The position numbers were made by a program, and so were the translations under genes. From Clostridia bacterium (GTDB lineage: Bacteria; Bacillota; Clostridia; Christensenellales; Borkfalkiaceae), in the NCBI GenBank assembly GCA_021205485.1, contig JAJPXK010000171.1:1-13068 (forward strand): a DNA stretch of 13,068 bases. Direction: 5' to 3'. Positions 9,501-13,068 of the stretch are shown here, one piece after another; position 1 is the first letter of the stretch, and the number at the start of each line of letters is the position of its first letter. The notes under the pieces were generated by a model that worked only from the letters and a program-made list of their open reading frames with translations, searched no databases and was not told the DNA's origin.

Positions 9501-11096
9501 GCCGCCGTACAAATTGGTAATGTAAGGGTTATATTCGTAATCCGTCTTTGATCCGTTGACTACATGCGACGCGCCGTCGCCGTAGACATTTATATAGCGG
9601 TCGCCAACGCTTGTAGAATACAAGCTTGCATTTGACCCTGTAATATAACCTATATATCCGCCCGTCACCGTTAAATGCCAATCGCCGTATCTGGTAACGA
9701 CTACCGATTCGTCGGTAGAAGTACTGCCGCAGGTAATATAATTATTTACGCGCGCCAGGCGGCCTATGTACCAATATCTGTCAATATCCTCACTATCAGC
9801 AGACCAAAGTATCTCCATACTGGTGATTGTACCGCCGTTTAATACGATATATTGATGGTTTGAAGTTCTGAAAACATAAAAAGCTGAATCGGAAGAATCT
9901 AAATAAACAGTATTGCCGCTTTCGGTGTAAACGTTATACCGCGCCGTTGTTTCAAAATAATGCAAATCGGTATCGCCAGAAGGATAAAAAAGCTGAAATT
10001 CTGTAGTTGTTGTCGCGGTGCCAAGAGCGCCCGTTTTCATTTTTCTGAAAAGGATATTGTCAAACCTGAAATTACCGTAGGCGTAATTATAAGAACCGTG
10101 CCCCTTGTAGTAATAACTGTACTTTGTTCCCTTTGTTGTTAAGCTGTTTGTAACTGTTATGCCGCTGCCGTCAGCGTAGCTGCTTGTGGCCTGCAGGCTT
10201 TTATATGTCGCGCTTACATATTCCTGATTGGCGGATACGCCATTATTTGTAGAGGAAGTACTGGTAGCGCTATAACCGTAATAACGATAATAATTGCCCG
10301 AAATTGACCTGTTGCTGTCTTTATAGTAGTCCAGATCGCCCGTAAGCATTATTACCGTTGCGTAGGCGTCGTAATCCCTGTGCGGGTCAGACGAAGTACT
10401 GCCGCTGCGCAAAGTTGCGTACAACCCGTCTATCGTGGCTTTAGGATGTTCAGGGTCTAAGCCCGTGTTGTCGTCGCTCGCGCCCGTAACGCCTGAGCTG
10501 CTTGAAGTGTCAAGGGCGTAATAGCCGTCAGAATCTGTGTCATACACCATAGTCGTGTAAGCGTTCTGAATAAAATAGCATTTGCCCCATAAAGCTTCCA
10601 ACTCAAGCGTATTGTTTGTTACATAGTCATCAAGGATATCTGGCGTTATAACGTCGCCTGGCTGAAACACGGTTTGTTCGGGAATCTTATCGGTTGCCCC
10701 TACAATATGCCAGCCTGTAAAAGAATAGTAATAACTATCGCCTGCTGTGTTTTCAAGCTTAAACGTCTCGCAATCGAGAATGTCACTTGAATTTACCGAA
10801 ACGGAAATCGCCAATTCGTCAGTACCTGCAGTTTCTCCGTAAATATTAAAATACGTTTCCGGCACAACCAGGCAACCCGAGGCGTTTGTTGTACAATTTT
10901 TAGACGTACTGCTAAAAACAGTAGTATTTATAGCCGAGCCTTGACTAAAAGTTAAAGTAACCGATGAATAACTTTCAGAATCGCCTAATATGTTAGTAAA
11001 AAAGCTTGAAAAGCACGTTATAAGGCACGCCGCGCACAGCAGCAGCGCCAGCACGCGCATTATAAATTTTTCTGTACCATCGTCATAATTTAACAT
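3579..11096 (-). CDS. Giant secreted YGGG-repeat surface/matrix protein
   Basis: 2505 residues. A short charged start (1-12) precedes a hydrophobic export segment (13-37, MRVLALLLCAACLITC onward). Residues about 105-171 resemble one InlB-B / Listeria-Bacteroides repeat (FTGW at 126-129, FQPGDVIT, then LEALW at 166-170). After a Tyr/Ser/Thr-rich region, about 26 imperfect repeats of 25-30 residues run from about 530 to 1500 with the core V-Y-G-G-G-x-x-G-D-V-x-G-x-T-x-V-x-V-x-G-G, suggesting a beta-solenoid or stacked beta-strand rod. Residues about 1500-2505 are Tyr/Thr-rich beta-sandwich-like sequence with tandem YYYY patches. No LPxTG, C-terminal membrane helix, SLH or LysM module is visible, so retention at the cell is unexplained. 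The start is supported by AAGGGG seven bases upstream. It is the third gene after two TasA-like genes, from which it is separated by 368 bp of hairpin repeats. A role as adhesin, or as biofilm-matrix or fibre protein, is inferred from architecture and neighbours; no enzyme motif is seen. Confidence 0.85.
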   Translation of the reverse strand: MLNYDDGTEKFIMRVLALLLCAACLITCFSSFFTNILGDSESYSSVTLTFSQGSAINTTVFSSTSKNCTTNASGCLVVPETYFNIYGETAGTDELAISVSVNSSDILDCETFKLENTAGDSYYYSFTGWHIVGATDKIPEQTVFQPGDVITPDILDDYVTNNTLELEALWGKCYFIQNAYTTMVYDTDSDGYYALDTSSSSGVTGASDDNTGLDPEHPKATIDGLYATLRSGSTSSDPHRDYDAYATVIMLTGDLDYYKDSNRSISGNYYRYYGYSATSTSSTNNGVSANQEYVSATYKSLQATSSYADGSGITVTNSLTTKGTKYSYYYKGHGSYNYAYGNFRFDNILFRKMKTGALGTATTTTEFQLFYPSGDTDLHYFETTARYNVYTESGNTVYLDSSDSAFYVFRTSNHQYIVLNGGTITSMEILWSADSEDIDRYWYIGRLARVNNYITCGSTSTDESVVVTRYGDWHLTVTGGYIGYITGSNASLYSTSVGDRYINVYGDGASHVVNGSKTDYEYNPYITNLYGGGRTSRLFGNVILNATCATNLISVYGGGQNYSATTYGNVTLNLTDCAITYSVYGGGQYANVEEIPSTYTQYTYANSTLSSATANTTDLTGITASDIGTGGDVTINLSGTTVGLNGSGSVYGSGMGQSQTITISSSLESHTITQKEIEENSYYYPTGWTTEPTFPVYDSSTGYILIGSYKYLTWTTASASSVAFRRYDFYAYLSLATVENVEINITDGSLVYGDVYGGGSIAKVLGDTIVNIVDSTVNGTVYGGGDGATTPDTVTVYKSGDGNAWTYTVESYNSNYIPTSVTISQGYNKLSDLTVLGTFTWSSDDSLQSSGIDTTNNKIYSANATDLGAVYGSTTVNITGNSTVTTVYGGGNQGAVTGDITLSVSGGSIDTLYGGCNEADVTGKISVSVTDATVTTLYGGNNASGDISGVIEVTVSQDAGTTTISTIYGGGNEAAYTGASITVAVSNGTIGDIYGGGYGSSASVTTTGVAVSGGSVTGSIYGGGNLGDVANSASVTLSGGSVAYNIYGGGLNGNVTGNTTVAVSGSTTSVGGRVYGGGYEGDVTGDTTVSVTDGTETGTDDISVFGGGENGDVAGNTTITVSGETASVYGGGYAGDVGGSTDVTVNGTISGSVFGGGYEGGVTGSTTVAVTGGTVSESVYGGGYAGNIAGNTSVAVSSGVITGSVYGGGYDGDVGSASSASSTNVAVTGGEMASVYGGGYNGDIYGSAAVSISDTAANTTTINGGVYGAGYGEESCVTQSTAVTIDLSYQFTATESAVSVNSLTSGEIETLIEETSGYDSVIKGSVYGGGNLGTVGEGDINTSTNTATISTAATTTVTVKSGHIKGSVYGGGYGVPATGVTYNIYMGTVFGETAVNIGGDDSYDYVYIEGNVFGGGSQSRVYTADATAATVNISSEYSSYIALDGSVFGGGERGNSANTNASVATTVGNVYVNITGQSTGATIYFVKGGVYGDGNLCLVTGTRTIVITNLTKGSRTSGNLKTFYSLQRADIATLSNSQVVLLGAVDLVAEGDSTVYSINRITTLSLTNGSTIKLDSIVNYLENLSSDVYNSRTFINGGYNGTNSYNSGALINALDSTDPTETSTYITCAINGEEFNGYYTNTVCVANGLSLELRTTNGGYGAVTGLFTLSLLYAVEGEGGGFVYADIANSNGDFICITGYSESYTEVGTISTAEEFAKGIYYTRADDGNNGYIYTKADTYDSSATYYVMNYMAVVDDVGGYTSGNTYTYYYWYIQGTTISYSLEVTGYIGTSVTDYDDSGTVPKHTATRYYVLHDVDVDTAGKLAEAVTGNNATYELVQANTGLTGQQISIEVMIGSTSLGFLYYDATGWGIYVDASTTCYGLAGNGSTDLDDNILTPDGITVTDGYDTISFVLHKSSEVTTELKEMSFKVTIYIYEQNGTVIGNAVSDGTSQLVVSGTANIVRLVPTQTIYKTTGKNYAGINTSSDTITITEGSSFSVQYQTKYIPAAFTSTASTPMTWALSTEEFEYYTDADGNYLTINATTGTCAGITATLTFNGGAEPQTGVGTFIVYKDDNGVYYYYTSYNDATDNVKVTMNDQSTTTYESKILAGTKITMIDLTNANNPVYYYYICSADTTYINLDSFYVMGSSTTTIGDLTTTPAYKAIYSGSGNANSQVTENLIFIFDFEEATSETGGFRVQLQHLYKETNDSHAIDMMDFVQTSTKEGVTSYSRTVPKPTEYTITSGDGYTLEAEFANGTYYDLDTAVLNVKITEDDSNVNTRLAENEYAIKIELIVNNEAVSFPVGMLFKYENNGEYYTIAASGTYVIIPVQTSGTHTIYIINELYSLMSIAGNTATFKVTLYSAPDASYYNYINWSSIWNSGSVTASYTIAENLTYALSVTATTGSTVNSQVLAAGETLDFTVKTACSDTNNSEGVEVALMKKNGGGEYEAVTLDSLFTNSGDVAASTTGQGYSWTISGSAAAGTYRLVFTYGDHTEYLNVIVY
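6580..9515 (-). repeat. Protein-level YGGG tandem repeat array in the giant gene
   Basis: About 26 recognisable units, each opening with [VIL]-[YF]-G-G-[GN], followed by [GD]-V-x-G-x-T-x-V and usually GG[ST]V plus a turn. The units are most regular between about 7380 and 8420, where lengths are nearly constant; the outer units are longer and carry insertions. On the + strand the array shows as recurring CCGCCGCCGTA blocks. The units differ at many codons, so this is an old array rather than a recent expansion. Confidence 0.85.
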
Positions 11097-11122
11097 TTCT
11101 ATTCCCCTTGGCTTTTTAAGGT

Positions 11123-11161
11123 TATTGTGATATTAAAGCTTCCCCTCAGGGGGAAGGCTAT
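11123..11161. repeat. Collapsed single-hairpin copy of the neighbouring MITE-like element
   Basis: The left side (11123-11146) matches 11293-11316 at 23 of 24 bases, and the right side (GGGGAAGGCTAT, to 11161) matches the right end of the same element (11442-11453). The core is a 7-bp hairpin, CTTCCCC/GGGGAAG, with a 4-nt loop. It reads as both ends of the 11305-11452 element joined with the interior missing, or as a minimal family member. Confidence 0.6.
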
Positions 11162-11163
11162 TG

Positions 11164-11259
11164 CTGTCATTCTGAGCGTAGCCGAAGAATCTCATTCCGA
11201 CCGCTTTTGTTCCATCAAGGGGATCCTTCGACTTCACTGCGTTTCGCTCAGGATGACAG
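11164..11259. repeat. 96-bp near-palindromic dispersed repeat
   Basis: The ends CTGTCATTCTGAGCG (11164-11178) and CGCTCAGGATGACAG (11245-11259) are inverted with 14 of 15 matches. Pairing resumes inward through CGAAGAATC against GATCCTTCG, so transcript from either strand would fold into one long imperfect hairpin. The sequence type (TGTCATTCTGAGC ... AAGAATC ... GGATCCTTCG ... GATGACA) is one I recognise as a common dispersed repeat in bacterial genomes. It holds no coding sequence. Confidence 0.75.
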
Positions 11260-11270
11260 GGCGTGTATGG

Positions 11271-11288
11271 CTCCCCCTATTAGGGGAG
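11271..11288. repeat. Short C/G hairpin
   Basis: CTCCCC (11271-11276) pairs with GGGGAG (11283-11288) around a 6-nt loop. It resembles the C4/G4 hairpin heads of the flanking repeats and is probably a decayed piece of the same family. No U-tract follows on either strand, so it is not an intrinsic terminator. Confidence 0.5.
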
Positions 11289-11304
11289 GCGATATTGTGA
11301 TATT

Positions 11305-11452
11305 AAGGCTTCCCCTTGAGGGGAAGCTGTCCGTTTTAACGGACTGATGAGGTGTTTCAAATAATTATGTTGTTCCACCGCTTTTATATGGTCGGAGTAT
11401 TTCCACCTCATCTGTCGGCTTTGCCGACACCTTCCCCTTGAGGGGAAGGCTA
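11305..11452. mobile_element. MITE-like element with 48-49 bp inverted ends
   Basis: The left arm (11306-11354) and the reverse complement of the right arm (11404-11451) match at 34 of 39 positions outside one loop. Each arm itself holds two hairpins, the C4-TTGA-G4 head and a second stem (GTCCGTT/AACGGAC on the left, GTCGGC/GCCGAC on the right), and ends in GATGAGGTG. The 49-bp centre is AT-rich and encodes nothing. There is no transposase, so it could only move in trans. It sits inside the operon between the 298-residue protein and the giant gene, and with the other three hairpin units fills most of the 368-bp gap 11097-11464. Confidence 0.65.
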
Positions 11453-11464
11453 TCATCCCTCGCA

Positions 11465-12361
11465 TTAGACTGACGGCGATATGGTAATGGCCAGCGTATT
11501 GTTCGAACCCGTTGACAGTACCGCGCCTACCGTATAAATTATTGAGCTGTCAAGCTTGAAAAATTTGACCGTCACGCTCTCCTCGGCGTCGATAGCCTTT
11601 TTGCTTGTCGCCGAAGTATTGCCCGTATCTAAAGTGAAATACGCATTTGTATTGTCAAATTGCAATGTGGACGCAGATGACCAGTTTATGGTCACTTCCC
11701 CGATTGCAAAGGCGATGTCGCTTTTTATCAAAAGCTCTACATAGGCCGAGGTTGAGGTGTTGGTGCCGCTCGTAAGTTCGCAGCCCGCGTCGGTAGAAGC
11801 AGTTACCAGATTAAAATTAAGCGTAAGCGTCTTTGTGTACGGCGAAGTTGACTTAATTGTGACGGTTATCGTCTCCGCATTACTGTAAGTACCGATTGAA
11901 AGAGTATACGCCGCGCTGCTCTGCGTACCGTTTTTCACAAGCGTAAACGAATCGCCGCTTGTTATGGCGCCGTTGCTATCCGTTATTCCTACATCTTTCG
12001 CGCCGCCGCTTGTAAGGCTGCTTGCATAGGAAACGGTGTAAGTTATATCGCTGTTTGTTATCCTTAAACTGTCAAAGTAGTTGCACACATAAAATGTGAT
12101 ATCCTGCGTTTCTGTTCCGCCGAAGACGTTGATATCCTTTGTTGAGGAAGTTTCGTCTACCGAATCGCCGAGGATATCCACCGTAAAGTAAAAATCGTCA
12201 AGCGAAATCTGGTTATCGGAGTAACTGTCGCGGCTGGCGTAGCGGGCGTAAACGTAGCCGCACACCGCGGCGGCGAGCAGGGCGAACGCCAGCAAAACGG
12301 CGACGCACGCAAATAATTTACGCTTCGGATTATTGAGTTTGTTATTCGTAGAATTGCTCAT
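11465..12361 (-). CDS. TasA/camelysin-like secreted protein with SipW-type signal peptide
   Basis: 298 residues. A basic N-terminus (NPKRK, 11-15) precedes a hydrophobic segment (16-38) ending VYA-RY at 37-41, a plausible signal peptidase cut after A39 of the type handled by SipW-like peptidases. The mature part starts with YSDNQISLDDFYFTVDILGD, close to the first strand of TasA/CalY-type proteins, then continues as Ser/Thr-rich beta sequence of about 250 residues. TasA relatives form extracellular matrix fibres; this role is inferred by resemblance of the N-terminus and composition, as the rest is not recognisable. It lies 20 bp after the 177-residue gene, with only a weak G-rich ribosome binding site (GGGGG about 13 bases upstream), suggesting coupling. 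No SipW peptidase gene is in the window. Confidence 0.7.
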   Translation of the reverse strand: MSNSTNNKLNNPKRKLFACVAVLLAFALLAAAVCGYVYARYASRDSYSDNQISLDDFYFTVDILGDSVDETSSTKDINVFGGTETQDITFYVCNYFDSLRITNSDITYTVSYASSLTSGGAKDVGITDSNGAITSGDSFTLVKNGTQSSAAYTLSIGTYSNAETITVTIKSTSPYTKTLTLNFNLVTASTDAGCELTSGTNTSTSAYVELLIKSDIAFAIGEVTINWSSASTLQFDNTNAYFTLDTGNTSATSKKAIDAEESVTVKFFKLDSSIIYTVGAVLSTGSNNTLAITISPSV

Positions 12362-12380
12362 CTGTTTTTCGCCGCCCCCG

Positions 12381-12914
12381 TTATTCCGATGCCTGAGTGA
12401 AATCTACCGTTACGCTTACCCTGTCAATTTCGCGGTAGAGCGAATTGTATTCGACGCCGTCCGGAAAATCTATTGAAATTGTGACCGTCGCGCTTTTATT
12501 TGACGAGGTGTCAAGCGCCGTTGAAGAATCAAGCGAAACCGATTGCACGCTTAAATAATTAGCAGAGTTTGTCGCGCTGTCTGCGCCGTGCGAAAGCGTA
12601 AGAACAAGCGGAAGGTTGCCCGTCTCGTTGGTGAGGGTCACCGTATAATTTACCGAAATGTCGCTGTCGTTTGTTATCGTCACCTCGCAGGTTTGCGCCG
12701 AACCGCCTACGGTAAGGTTGAAGCTTGCGCTGTTTGTAAGAGACGAGCTTACGGAATATTTGCTGATTGTAGCCGTGGCCGTGCCGCCCGACGATGTTGT
12801 GTACCTTGCGAGCGCGTACGAAAACAGCGTGAAGGCGACTATGAGAAGCGCCGCGAACACAAATACCAGGTAAAACGAGATGCCGCGTTCTGTTTTTTTG
12901 TCTTTATTTTTCAT
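12381..12914 (-). CDS. Small TasA-like secreted protein with SipW-type signal peptide
   Basis: 177 residues. A charged N-terminus (MKNKDKKTERG) and hydrophobic segment (12-35) end in ALA-RY (34-38), with likely cleavage after A36. The mature sequence opens ARYTTSSGGTATATISKYSV, the ARY plus A-x-I-x-K-Y pattern of TasA/camelysin-type proteins. The remaining roughly 140 residues form one Ser/Thr/Val-rich beta-sandwich-like domain with NYTVTLTNE and a VSVTVDF end strand. It is the first gene of the minus-strand surface operon, with a strong AGGAGG ribosome binding site, so it is expected to be the most abundant product. It could be a fibre subunit or an accessory of the 298-residue protein; the family placement is by signal-peptide pattern and layout, not by alignment. 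Confidence 0.7.
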   Translation of the reverse strand: MKNKDKKTERGISFYLVFVFAALLIVAFTLFSYALARYTTSSGGTATATISKYSVSSSLTNSASFNLTVGGSAQTCEVTITNDSDISVNYTVTLTNETGNLPLVLTLSHGADSATNSANYLSVQSVSLDSSTALDTSSNKSATVTISIDFPDGVEYNSLYREIDRVSVTVDFTQASE

Positions 12915-12925
12915 ATCGCCCTCCT
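12915..12925 (-). promoter_or_regulatory. Strong ribosome binding site of the first surface-operon gene
   Basis: AGGAGG (12925-12920) stands five bases (GCGAT) before the ATG at 12914. It is the closest match to the Shine-Dalgarno consensus in the window and fixes this start. Confidence 0.85.
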
Positions 12926-13007
12926 TTTTTTATTTTTCGTCTGCCGCGAAAATAAACTGAATTTTATATGTTTTCAGCCTGTAAAATATTTTATCGCATA
13001 GTCTTTC

Positions 13008-13068
13008 ATTCAACACTTTACTTTAAAATTTACTTTAAATCAATTATTTTTTTTGCATTATATAATAA
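13008..13068 (-). promoter_or_regulatory. AT-rich promoter region of the surface operon with an 11-bp direct repeat
   Basis: The leader region holds TTTACTTTAAA twice (13017-13027 and 13029-13039, 12-bp period), placing two copies about one helical turn apart. Candidate sigma-A elements on the minus strand are TTGATT (13043-13038) with TAAAGT (13020-13015) at 17 bp, and a perfect TATAAT (13062-13057) whose -35 would lie outside the window. I cannot choose between them. A transcription factor binding the repeat side by side is possible. Confidence 0.35.

Noticed and set aside
6580..9515. Regular CCGCCGCCGTA blocks considered as a CRISPR-like or non-coding repeat array.
   Set aside because: The spacing varies in whole codons and the blocks encode the YGGG turn of a long intact reading frame.
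10970..11060. Possible lipoprotein signal in the giant protein (cysteines in LLLCAACLITC).
   Set aside because: None of the cysteines is preceded by a standard lipobox; an ordinary export signal fits better.
11280..11465. A 61-codon minus-strand frame over the MITE-like element.
   Set aside because: It consists of the hairpin repeats read as protein and has no convincing ribosome binding site.

Overview
The window looks like a chromosomal segment of a Gram-positive, Clostridia-like anaerobe of moderate GC. The grounds are two short secreted proteins with TasA/camelysin-type N-termini, a giant YGGG-repeat surface protein with an InlB-B-like segment, dispersed hairpin repeats of a kind familiar from gut Firmicutes, sigma-A-like promoters and clear purine-rich ribosome binding sites. 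The assignment is an inference; no rRNA or other marker gene is present.

Left part (1-3490), a sugar-phosphate-flavoured cluster. The C-terminal end of a PfkB-family kinase is on the + strand. It converges, across a perfect 12-bp-stem bidirectional terminator, with a minus-strand group transcribed in the order HAD phosphatase, TIR-NagB fusion, ROK sugar kinase. The TIR-NagB gene (1299-2597) is the most unusual item. An N-terminal TIR domain that keeps the NADase glutamate is joined to a glucosamine-6-phosphate-deaminase-like domain whose phosphate-loop and C-terminal features remain, but whose catalytic Asp-x-His positions appear replaced. It is tightly coupled to the ROK kinase: the TIR-NagB stop codon overlaps the kinase ribosome binding site. 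A perfect 8-bp-arm palindrome overlaps its probable -10 box. A reasonable hypothesis is a sugar-phosphate-sensing TIR effector or regulator sitting in a carbohydrate operon.

Right part (3579-12914), a minus-strand surface/matrix operon. Two small TasA-like (SipW-type signal peptide, ARY motif) proteins come first, then a 2505-residue secreted protein with about 26 YGGG-type repeats of roughly 25-30 residues and a long Tyr/Thr/Ser-rich C-terminal half without a visible wall anchor. Between the small proteins and the giant gene lies 368 bp packed with nested hairpin repeats: a collapsed hairpin copy, a 96-bp near-palindrome, a third hairpin, and a roughly 147-bp MITE-like element with 48-49 bp inverted ends. 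These probably shape the shared mRNA and may set the ratio of the small proteins to the giant one. The far right end (12915-13068) is the AT-rich leader and promoter region of this operon and carries an 11-bp direct repeat.
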